From Indolivaga capnocytophagoides DSM 22835 (GTDB lineage Bacteria > Bacteroidota > Bacteroidia > Bacteroidales > Dysgonomonadaceae), in contig NZ_AUFL01000014.1 in NCBI RefSeq assembly GCF_000426485.1, positions 1 through 64,000 of the forward strand: DNA of 64,000 nucleotides, read 5' to 3'. The notes beneath the pieces are model-generated. The model was not told where the DNA came from. It searched no databases and worked only from the letters and a program-made list of their open reading frames with translations. The position numbers were made by a program, and so were the translations under genes. This document shows, one piece after another, positions 56,919 through 64,000 of the stretch (position 1 is the stretch's first letter; every line of letters begins with the position of its first letter).

Positions 56919-58064
56919 TTATGCCAGTCTGCGAGCTCCGTCTTTAATGACAACATCGTATACTTTGGGTTTTATCTTGAATTTTTGTTCGTAAGCTTCT
57001 GTTGCTCTTTTTATAAAGCCATCATGTAATTCGTCTTTTACGAGGTTGATGGTACAGCCACCGAATCCTCCACCCATCACTCGTGAACCGGTAACTCCGC
57101 ATTGACGGGCTACATCATTCAGAAAGTCAAGTTCGGCACAGCTCACTTCATATTTCCGGCTTAGACCGATATGGGTTTCATACATTTTTTTACCTACTGT
57201 TTCGTAGTCTCCATTTTTCAAGGCTTCACAGGCATCCTGCAGGCGTTGTATTTCTTCGATTACAAACTCAGCACGCATGTAATCTTCGGCACTAACTTCG
57301 TTGGCTACTTCTTTCAACATATCCAGATTGGCATCTCTCAGCAATTCTACTTCGGGATGATATTTTCTGATGTATGATGCTGCATTTTCGCATGATTCTC
57401 GACGCTTGTTGTATGCTGAAGATGCTAGCTCGTGAGCGACACATGTATTGATAAGCACCAAACGATAGCCTTTCGGATCGAAAGGAACATATTCATACTC
57501 TAAAGTACGGCAATCTAAACGGATCAATGAACCTTCTTTTCCGAAACAAGACGCAAACTGATCCATGATTCCGCATTTAACTCCTACGTAATTGTGTTCG
57601 GTGGCTTGTCCTATTTTAGCCAATTCGAATCGGTCGAATCCGCAATTGAATAAGTCGTTTATGGCAAAACCAAAACAGCTTTCGAGTGCCGCCGAAGATG
57701 ACATTCCGGCTCCAAGAGGGACATCTCCCGCAAATACACAATCAAAACCGTGGAGTTTAGCTTCTCGTTTGATCATTTCCTGACAAACTCCGAAAATATA
57801 TTTAGCCCACTGTTTTACCGGAGGTGTTTTCAAATCAAATTCAGCCATTTCCGAAAGATCCATAGCATAGGCTCGAATTTTATCCGATGTATCATTGGGT
57901 TTTATTATGCAGTACATTGCTTTGTCGATAGCTCCCGGTAGAACGAAACCTCCGTTATAGTCGGTATGTTCTCCGATCAGGTTTATTCTACCCGGTGAAG
58001 TGTAAACTATACCTTCAGTATTAAATAATGATTGAAATTTTTCGTGAAGGGCTTGTAATTCCAT
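56919..58064 (-). CDS. galK: Galactokinase
   Basis: 381 aa, full length. It phosphorylates galactose at C1 in the Leloir pathway. GHMP motifs are intact: PGRINLIGEHTDYNGG (substrate, about 24-39), PLGAGMSSSAALE (ATP loop, about 118-130) and VMGGGFGGCTINLV (about 332-345). It lies upstream of the GH35 and galactanase genes on the same strand, linking extracellular galactose release to metabolism. Confidence 0.97.
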   Translation of the reverse strand: MELQALHEKFQSLFNTEGIVYTSPGRINLIGEHTDYNGGFVLPGAIDKAMYCIIKPNDTSDKIRAYAMDLSEMAEFDLKTPPVKQWAKYIFGVCQEMIKREAKLHGFDCVFAGDVPLGAGMSSSAALESCFGFAINDLFNCGFDRFELAKIGQATEHNYVGVKCGIMDQFASCFGKEGSLIRLDCRTLEYEYVPFDPKGYRLVLINTCVAHELASSAYNKRRESCENAASYIRKYHPEVELLRDANLDMLKEVANEVSAEDYMRAEFVIEEIQRLQDACEALKNGDYETVGKKMYETHIGLSRKYEVSCAELDFLNDVARQCGVTGSRVMGGGFGGCTINLVKDELHDGFIKRATEAYEQKFKIKPKVYDVVIKDGARRLA

Positions 58065-58222
58065 TTTATATGCTTTGTATTATTTAGTAAATAGATAGTT
58101 TCCTTCATACAAATATCTAAAATAAAACGGAAGGCATATAGTACTATATAAATCAGAACAGTGCTATAAATAGGTCATCTGCCTGAATTTTTCTATTTTG
58201 TGAATCAATAAAGAAGAAAAAA

Positions 58223-58250
58223 CCGGACTGATTAAGAGTAATCAGTCCGG
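58223..58250 (-). terminator. Terminator downstream of the FAD/Fe-S oxidoreductase gene
   Basis: CCGGACTGATTA (58223-58234) pairs perfectly with TAATCAGTCCGG (58239-58250), 12 bp with a 4-base loop. On the minus strand it runs into TTTTTTCTTCTTT. Confidence 0.88.
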
Positions 58251-58308
58251 CATTTCCAAAAAGTTCGTAATTTTTTAAGTAACGAAAGCATTGTCTGACT
58301 CCTTTCAA

Positions 58309-58334
58309 CATAACAACTGTTTGTGGTTGTTATG
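58309..58334. other. Perfect hairpin in the 423-base gap before galK
   Basis: CATAACAAC (58309-58317) pairs with GTTGTTATG (58326-58334). It sits between the oxidoreductase stop (58488) and its terminator (58250). Its role is unknown; with the palindrome at 58461 this 3' region is unusually long and folded. No other gene or motif seen in 58065-58487 apart from the presumed galK promoter. Confidence 0.4.
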
Positions 58335-58460
58335 TCTTATCAGTCAATAAATAGTTGTGTACTTTAGATGTCTATAATTTATTAATTAACAGAAAGTATT
58401 TAATGATGTATATCAGAGAGATAGCTATCTGTTGCTTTTATGCTTGTAAAGTTACCAAAA

Positions 58461-58473
58461 AGGTCTGCGACCT
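58461..58473. promoter_or_regulatory. AGGTC-N3-GACCT palindrome, exact copy 5
   Basis: AGGTCTGCGACCT lies 14 bases after the stop of the oxidoreductase gene (minus strand). Extended on both sides by A/T pairs (AAGGTC...GACCTT). Confidence 0.5.
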
Positions 58474-58487
58474 TAATTGATAAGAGC

Positions 58488-61310
58488 CTATCGGGTAACT
58501 TCATCAATCAGGTAAAATATAGACTTAAAGTTAATGTCGCTGTACTCGCTCATTCCTATTTCGCAAGTACGGCTGGTTGAATATCCTTCAGTACAGTTCA
58601 CGGGAATCTGTTCGGCCAGATGTCTCTGACCGTGTTTGTTTAATTCGGGGTAAGTAAAACCTCTGTCTCCGGCAAAACCGCAGCAATTACTTTCAACGAA
58701 AGCAACCTCTTTCGAGCACATTTTTGCCAGTTTCAGTAAGTTCTGTTCCATACCAATTTTTTTTACGGAACAAACAGGGAATACTGTTACTATATCTCTG
58801 GGTGATTTTACATCCAATTTGGGCATAACATATTTAAGCATAAACTCGATAGGATCGTATACTTTCAGATCCTTATTAGTATATGCTTCATGGAATGTAT
58901 AGAAACAAGGACTCATATCGAATAGGATAGGGTATTTTCCGTTTTCTGAGGCTTTGTATAAGGCGTCTTCGAGTTCCTTCGATTTTCGGGAGCCTTCTTC
59001 TTTCAATCCCTTACTGCTGAAAGCCATACCGCAGCACAGATCATTCAGAGCCTCGGGGTAAATAATGGTGAATCCGGCGCGAATCAATAATTCTTCTGTT
59101 TTGCGTGTAAGTTCTACTTCGTCTTTTTTGTAACCTTTTGATTTGCCCATTGTCCTATTTATGCACGAAGGGAAATAAACAACCTTGTCGGCTTGTCCTG
59201 CATTAGCAATAGAATGTTTGATTTTGTGTGCGCCTTTGGGCATATCTTTATTCCATTTGGGTATAGCATTTCCTGATATCTTACGCATACCTCCGGCTAT
59301 TCCCCCCATTAAACTATCGCCCAGTACAGTATGCCAGAAGTTAACGAAGTTGAGCCCGATACGTCCCGCTGATGTTACACGATCCATGTGACTTCCGATA
59401 TAAGCTGCGTTTTTCTTTGCACTGTCGCTTGCTTCGAGATGCCTGTGATCTTTAATGAACTTACCTGTGTCGATTTTTACCGGACATAATAAGCCGCAAA
59501 GACCATCTGTGGCGCAGGTTTCATCAGAGAAATATTTTGCGTCTTTCAACATTTGTGTCAAACGGGCAGCATCTTCACCTGTCGATTTTAAACGAACTAT
59601 TTCTCGGGCAATTACAATCCGTTGGCGTGGAGATAATGTCAGTCCTTCTGCGACACAATTCGGTTCACAGAATCCGCATTCCATGCATTTATCAACCAAT
59701 TCATTAACCGCAGGCAGCGGTTTCAGGTTTTCGAGGTGTATTTTAGGGTTCTTATTGATAATTACCCCCGGATTAATTAGTTTGTATGGGTCGAAGGTGT
59801 CCTTTATACGAATCATTATATTATAGGCGGCTTCACCCCATTCTTGCTCAACAAACGGAGCCATATTTCGTCCGGTTCCGTGTTCTGCTTTCAAAGATCC
59901 GTCGTATTTATTAACTACGATATCAGCCAGATCATCCATCAATGTCGCATAGCGTTGTACTTCTTCATCTGTCGTGAAATCCTGTGAAAAAGTAAGGTGG
60001 AGGTTACCATCAAGGGCATGGCCGAATAAAACAGCATCTTTATATCCGAGTCTCTTGAATAAGGCTTTTATATCAAGGGCAGCCGGAGCAAGGCTTTCGA
60101 CAGGAAATGCTACGTCTTCGATAAGGCAGGTTGTACCTGTCCTTCTCAATCCTCCGACTGATGATAGTAGTCCTTTACGAGCTTTCCAGTTGAAATTGTA
60201 TTCTTTCGGGTCGGATGTGAAAGTATAGGGTTGTATTGTAGGATATGCTTCCACTCCTTTGCGGATAGCAGCTTCCTTGTCAGCCATTTCTTCCTGAGTA
60301 TTTCCCTGTATTTCTACAAGTAATACACAGGCTGTCTCCGGCATTGTCCGGAAATAATCGGGAGCATCCGGATCGTCTTCGACCGACCTGATAGAGTCAC
60401 GGTCTAATAGTTCTACTGCCGATACAGGGCTGACCTTTAATGCCGGTACTGCTTCACAGGCTTTCTCAATAGTTTCGAAGATCATTAGGGCACAAGCCTT
60501 GAACTTCTCGTCAATCACTGTATGGTAAGTGAGATTTGAGATAAATGCGAGCGTACCTTCAGCACCTACAATGAGGTGTTTGATTATGTCGAATGGATCT
60601 TCGTAATCTACTAATGCATTGATGCTATAACCTGTAGTGTTCTTTATCTTAAATTTGCGTTTGATCCTTTCGTACAGAACATCGTCTGCCTTTATATCGT
60701 CCCGTAATTTTATGATTTCCTTGATTATCTCAGGATGTTTGTTTGTGAATTCTTGTTTGCTTTGTTCGTCTGCCGTATCCAGAATTGTACCATCATATAG
60801 AACAATACGTACATCGGCTATTGTTTTATAAGAATTTTGAGACGTTCCGCAACACATTCCACTTGCATTGTTAGAGGCGATCCCTCCGATCATGGCGGCA
60901 TTTATAGATGCCGGATCAGGACCGATTTTGCGTCCGTATGGCTGCAAAAATATGTTGGCTCGAGCTCCCGTGATACCCGGTTGAAGTTTTATTTTCAGAC
61001 CATCGTCCAATATCCAGTAATTTTTCCAATTATGAGTTGCGACTATCAGTACGGAGTCTGTTATCGCTTGTCCTGATAAACTTGTTCCTGCTGCCCGGTA
61101 TGTAACCGGTATGTTGCGTTTGCCTGTTTCGCGGATTACTTCTACGGCTTCCTTTTCAGAATGGACTTGAACTACCAATTTGGGTATTAGTCGGTAAAAA
61201 CTGGCATCTGTACCGTATGCTAATAGTTGGAGAGGATTTGTAATGAGACGATTTGGGTCGATAGTTTTAGCCAATTCGTCTCGTAATTGTTGATAGTCTG
61301 CTGATAACAT
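58488..61310 (-). CDS. FAD-binding and 4Fe-4S D-2-hydroxyacid dehydrogenase-like fusion
   Basis: 940 aa, combining two modules usually on separate chains. Residues about 1-500 are a GlcD/D-lactate dehydrogenase-type flavoprotein (FAD site VTYRAAGTSLSGQAITDSVL, GGIASNNASGM; C-terminal HALDGNLHL and KAEHGTGRNMAPF). The second half has two 4Fe-4S motifs (CMECGFCEPNC, about 540, and CATDGLCGLLCPV, about 605) and two CCG domains (LCCGMAFSS, SNCCGFAGD). It should oxidise D-lactate or another D-2-hydroxyacid and pass electrons to the respiratory chain. The uxu genes upstream (beyond a terminator) hint at a link to sugar-acid metabolism, but not in one operon. Confidence 0.85.
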   Translation of the reverse strand: MLSADYQQLRDELAKTIDPNRLITNPLQLLAYGTDASFYRLIPKLVVQVHSEKEAVEVIRETGKRNIPVTYRAAGTSLSGQAITDSVLIVATHNWKNYWILDDGLKIKLQPGITGARANIFLQPYGRKIGPDPASINAAMIGGIASNNASGMCCGTSQNSYKTIADVRIVLYDGTILDTADEQSKQEFTNKHPEIIKEIIKLRDDIKADDVLYERIKRKFKIKNTTGYSINALVDYEDPFDIIKHLIVGAEGTLAFISNLTYHTVIDEKFKACALMIFETIEKACEAVPALKVSPVSAVELLDRDSIRSVEDDPDAPDYFRTMPETACVLLVEIQGNTQEEMADKEAAIRKGVEAYPTIQPYTFTSDPKEYNFNWKARKGLLSSVGGLRRTGTTCLIEDVAFPVESLAPAALDIKALFKRLGYKDAVLFGHALDGNLHLTFSQDFTTDEEVQRYATLMDDLADIVVNKYDGSLKAEHGTGRNMAPFVEQEWGEAAYNIMIRIKDTFDPYKLINPGVIINKNPKIHLENLKPLPAVNELVDKCMECGFCEPNCVAEGLTLSPRQRIVIAREIVRLKSTGEDAARLTQMLKDAKYFSDETCATDGLCGLLCPVKIDTGKFIKDHRHLEASDSAKKNAAYIGSHMDRVTSAGRIGLNFVNFWHTVLGDSLMGGIAGGMRKISGNAIPKWNKDMPKGAHKIKHSIANAGQADKVVYFPSCINRTMGKSKGYKKDEVELTRKTEELLIRAGFTIIYPEALNDLCCGMAFSSKGLKEEGSRKSKELEDALYKASENGKYPILFDMSPCFYTFHEAYTNKDLKVYDPIEFMLKYVMPKLDVKSPRDIVTVFPVCSVKKIGMEQNLLKLAKMCSKEVAFVESNCCGFAGDRGFTYPELNKHGQRHLAEQIPVNCTEGYSTSRTCEIGMSEYSDINFKSIFYLIDEVTR

Positions 61311-61465
61311 GATATATGGTGTTTTAGTTGATCGTTATTGAAAACACTCTGGTGTACGCAAGTTAAAAAACATATTTAAGAAAAAGAAGGAATAAGCAGA
61401 GAGATATTCCTTTTAATGTTAAAGAACATCTATTTGTTACTGTGATTACGTTGCGATGAAAAAAA

Positions 61466-61495
61466 GAGGAGAAAAAAATGACTTTTTCCCCTCCT
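61466..61495 (-). terminator. Terminator of the uxu operon
   Basis: GAGGAGAAAAA (61466-61476) pairs with the segment ending TTTTTCCCCTC (61483-61493) with one unpaired base. On the minus strand a T-run follows. It lies 30 bases after the SDR stop. Confidence 0.75.
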
Positions 61496-61524
61496 TAAGG
61501 TATCCTTATCTGATAAAATGTAAC

Positions 61525-62340
61525 TTATACACCACTATATACGATAAAGCCTCCATCGACAGCTATGACTGTTCCGGTGATGAAGCTGGCAGCTTTAGAA
61601 CATAAGAATTGTACTAGTCCGTTTAATTCATCTATGTCTCCGAATCTTTTCATCGGTGTCTGAGCTAGTATCTTCTGGCTTCTTTCTGTTAGAGAACCAT
61701 CGGGGTTAATTAATACTGCCCTGTTTTGGTCGCCGATGAAGAAGCCGGGAGCAATAGCATTGACCCGTATTCCGTCTCCGTATTTTAGAGCCATTTCGCA
61801 GGCAAGCCATTCTGTAAAGTTAGTTATTGCAGCCTTCGCGGCGGAATATCCGGGCACACGGGTTATTGCCGAAAGAGCAGCCATAGACGAAATATTGATA
61901 ATATTACCTGTCTTCTGTTCAGCCATAACACTGCCGAATATCTGGCATGGGTATACTGTCCCGTTCATGTTCAGGTCGATAACTTTATCCCAGTCTTCCA
62001 GCTTCATATCGAAGAATGGCTGATCGGGAGCGAGGGTCGCACCGGGAACATTACCTCCTGCGACATTTACCAATATATCAATTCGTCCGAACTTGTCCAG
62101 AATATCTTTCTTACTTTGTTCAAGACTAGTAACATTCATTACATCTGCCTGAATAAAAGTGGCATCTCCTCCCTTAGCCAGAAGCTGAGAGACAAACTTT
62201 TCTCCTTTTTCCTTAGAGCGACCTAATACGGCGACTTTAGCACCTTGTTCTGCCAAGTGTTTAGCTATATTTGATCCTAAAACACCATAGCCGCCTGTAA
62301 CAACAGCTACTTGTCCTTGTATGCTAAATTGTTCGTTCAT
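61525..62340 (-). CDS. SDR-family D-mannonate oxidoreductase (UxuB-type)
   Basis: 271 aa short-chain dehydrogenase: nucleotide-binding TGGYGVLG (about 16-23), NVAGG (about 91), catalytic Ser in NISSMAAL and YSAAK (about 165). C-terminal KRFGDIDELNGLVQFLCS and TGTVIAVDGGF are typical. In Bacteroidota this SDR replaces the long-chain UxuB, interconverting D-fructuronate and D-mannonate. It overlaps uxuA by four bases, so the two catalyse consecutive steps. The SDR assignment is certain; the substrate rests on the uxuA link. Confidence 0.85.
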   Translation of the reverse strand: MNEQFSIQGQVAVVTGGYGVLGSNIAKHLAEQGAKVAVLGRSKEKGEKFVSQLLAKGGDATFIQADVMNVTSLEQSKKDILDKFGRIDILVNVAGGNVPGATLAPDQPFFDMKLEDWDKVIDLNMNGTVYPCQIFGSVMAEQKTGNIINISSMAALSAITRVPGYSAAKAAITNFTEWLACEMALKYGDGIRVNAIAPGFFIGDQNRAVLINPDGSLTERSQKILAQTPMKRFGDIDELNGLVQFLCSKAASFITGTVIAVDGGFIVYSGV

Positions 62341-63527
62341 TCTTTCAGATCTGCATTAATCATTAATTCTTCATCTACGGTCGCTATCACCCCGTCGAGT
62401 TGTGCAAGTGCATACATCCGTCCGAGAAATGAATAGCCGGGATTATAGCCTTTATTCTCATCTCCGAGCATAAGTCGTCCGTGGTCTACCCTCATTGGCA
62501 GGCTAGGATTAGCTTTTTCGAATATGCGCACCAGATCAATGAGGTGTCCGCGCCCTTTGAGGTGCGGAGCTTCGATAAAGTTTCCGTTCGAAAGGACGTT
62601 CGTGCTTCTCATGTGAATAAAATGAGTTCTTGATGCATACTTTTCGGCAAGAGCCGGAACATCATTGTGTATTCCCGCACTGAGTGATCCTGCGCAGAAT
62701 GTTAAGCCATTACGTGGATGATCCACAGCCTTCAGAAACCACTCTATATCTTCGTCACTTGTAACTATCCGTGGCAATCCCAGTAATTGAAAGGGAGGAT
62801 CATCCGGATGAACGCATAGGTTTACGTTGTACTTTTCACAAACAGGAATGACCTGTTCTAGGAAATATTTCATGTTTTGACGCAATTGATCTCTGTCGAT
62901 GCCGTCATATAAAGCGAGTAACTGCTTGAATTTTTCGACCGGATTGAGCTCTCCCTCTTTGATATTACCATTTATAAAACCTTGGGTTTTTACAATGATT
63001 GTATCAATCAAAGCTTCTTTTTCGGCTTCAGTTATCATTGCTGCGAGGCTTTCAACCTTTTCCAGTTCTTCTGCTGTATAGGCCTTTTCAGCTCCTTTTC
63101 GTTCAAGGATATGACAATCGAAATATGCAAATTTGATCTTATCAAAATACAGCGAAGTGGTTCCATCAGGTGAAGGATAAGATAGATCGGTGCGCACCCA
63201 GTCGATGACAGGCATAAAATTATAGCAAACCGTTCTGATACCTGCCTGTCCTAAATTGGCTATGCTGGTTTTGTATTTCTCGATGAGCTCGTCCCTGTCG
63301 GCTCCTCCGTATTTGATAGACTCACTTACCGGAAGGCTTTCTACGACAGACCAGTGCAGTCCTGCTTCTTCAATGTACCATTTGAGGTTATTGATCGCTT
63401 CCAAAGTCCAGATTTCTCCATTAGGAATGTCGTGTAATGCCGTAACAATGCCTTCAACTCCAATTTGCCTGAGCATAGGGAGGGTTATCTGATCTTTTTT
63501 GCCGAACCATCTCCAAGTTTTTTCCAT
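62337..63527 (-). CDS. uxuA: Mannonate dehydratase
   Basis: About 396 aa from ATG 63527 (MEKTWRWFG, the family's usual start). A TTG six bases earlier is less likely. It dehydrates D-mannonate to 2-keto-3-deoxy-gluconate in hexuronate breakdown. Family landmarks: RWFGKKDQITLPMLRQIGVEGIVTALHDIP, metal-binding CVHPDDPP (about 260), FCAGSLSAG (about 300) and MRVDHGRLM (about 350). It is the first gene of the pair with the UxuB-type SDR. Confidence 0.95.
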   Translation of the reverse strand: MEKTWRWFGKKDQITLPMLRQIGVEGIVTALHDIPNGEIWTLEAINNLKWYIEEAGLHWSVVESLPVSESIKYGGADRDELIEKYKTSIANLGQAGIRTVCYNFMPVIDWVRTDLSYPSPDGTTSLYFDKIKFAYFDCHILERKGAEKAYTAEELEKVESLAAMITEAEKEALIDTIIVKTQGFINGNIKEGELNPVEKFKQLLALYDGIDRDQLRQNMKYFLEQVIPVCEKYNVNLCVHPDDPPFQLLGLPRIVTSDEDIEWFLKAVDHPRNGLTFCAGSLSAGIHNDVPALAEKYASRTHFIHMRSTNVLSNGNFIEAPHLKGRGHLIDLVRIFEKANPSLPMRVDHGRLMLGDENKGYNPGYSFLGRMYALAQLDGVIATVDEELMINADLKE

Positions 63528-63563
63528 ATGCAATTATATTAGATTTATTTTTTATCTGAAAAG

Positions 63564-63571
63564 CAAAAATA
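63564..63571 (-). promoter_or_regulatory. Candidate -7 element for the uxu operon
   Basis: The minus strand reads TATTTTTG, fitting TAnnTTTG, 37 bases upstream of the chosen uxuA ATG. Confidence 0.45.
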
Positions 63572-63652
63572 GGAATATAAGTCTATTATTATTCCATTTG
63601 ATTCTGATTATTTATGTTAAAGATCGAAAACATCCTGCCGGATCTCTAAAAA

Positions 63653-63689
63653 ATACGATTGCCGCGGCTCACGCAACAGACAATCGTAT
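63653..63689. terminator. Hairpin in the right-end intergenic region
   Basis: ATACGATTG (63653-63661) pairs perfectly with CAATCGTAT (63681-63689), with an A-run ahead of it. It could terminate a minus-strand gene lying beyond the window. A weaker AGATC/GATCT hairpin is at about 63621-63645. No gene or other motif found in 63700-64000. Confidence 0.45.
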
Positions 63690-64000
63690 GTAAGTAGAGA
63701 ATAAATAGAGTGTTATATAAATCAATCAAAAGAACCAATGTTCCGGGATATGTTTTATATCGCCGGAGAAAGTCAATAAATCTGATTGTTTTGAATTGAT
63801 TCTTCCCATTAGCTGCATATTTTGCAACGTTAAAATTACATATTTAGAAATACTTGAAATGTGTGGAATTCTTTATCTGTTTTATACTATAAAACGCAAC
63901 TTTTCCATAATAAACTGCTTGTTCAGACAGGTTCTTTTGTTGGTAAATCTATGAGTTGTAGGGTGACAAAACTTAATATGTGAATAACTTATGAGACACA

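Noticed and set aside
63528-63533. TTG start of uxuA two codons upstream
   Set aside because: ATG at 63527 gives the normal family N terminus MEKTWRWFG.

Overview
The window looks like a chromosome segment of a saccharolytic member of the Bacteroidota, order Bacteroidales, perhaps close to Dysgonomonas (the genus is an inference). The grounds are SusC/SusD pairs, SusR-like and propeller/AraC regulators, TAnnTTTG promoter elements, an A/T-rich sequence, a T9SS-type C-terminal sorting domain and DUF4292/UxuA-type genes. No rRNA, CRISPR array, transposase or integrase gene is visible.

Left part (1-12100), housekeeping and envelope. A structured non-coding element (8-345) is followed by a small + strand operon (NimA-like FMN protein, YfcE-like phosphoesterase). 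A long - strand run then reads dut, TPR protein, DUF4292 lipoprotein, EnvC-like M23 protein, tandem sugar-ketoisomerase cupin, GNAT/FemAB-like transferase, alpha/beta hydrolase. Next come an EamA transporter overlapping a low-molecular-weight phosphatase, and mutY.

Accessory island (12260-22670). After tRNA-Lys(CUU) lies an RHS locus: a frameshifted T9SS-sorted protein, an SpvB/YD-like protein and a 1165-aa RHS protein with a variable C-terminal tip and a 121-aa putative immunity gene. Downstream are two displaced tips. One is an RHS-core fragment with its own toxin tip (two in-frame stops) and an intact 171-aa putative immunity gene. The other is a 59-codon core remnant. The two outer units share a tail sequence, so the region reads as a record of successive tip replacement. 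A perfect 16-bp-stem terminator closes it.

Glycan region (22700-58100), mostly - strand. Block A holds GH43, GH31 fused to SusE/F-like domains, an alpha-xylosidase-like GH31 and a propeller/Y_Y_Y/AraC membrane regulator without kinase or receiver. A + strand signalling module follows: a small HU-like ORF, a degenerate LytS-like protein, a frameshifted LytS-like kinase and a LytTR response regulator. Block B (GH97, GH65, GH31, GH66, SusE/F-like, SusD, SusC, SusR-like regulator) has the composition of a dextran/alpha-1,6-glucan utilisation locus: surface binding and endo-cleavage, TonB-dependent import, then periplasmic hydrolysis to glucose. Block C (GH43_24-like, GH35, galK) fits release of beta-linked galactose and its phosphorylation.

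Right end (58400-64000). A fused FAD/Fe-S D-2-hydroxyacid dehydrogenase-like protein precedes an SDR D-mannonate oxidoreductase overlapping mannonate dehydratase (uxuA), which together fit hexuronate catabolism.

Two short palindrome families recur between genes: AGGTC-N3-GACCT (five exact copies plus degenerate ones) and GTAAC-N4-GTTACC (three exact copies plus one near copy). Neither is explained by a known element I can name.
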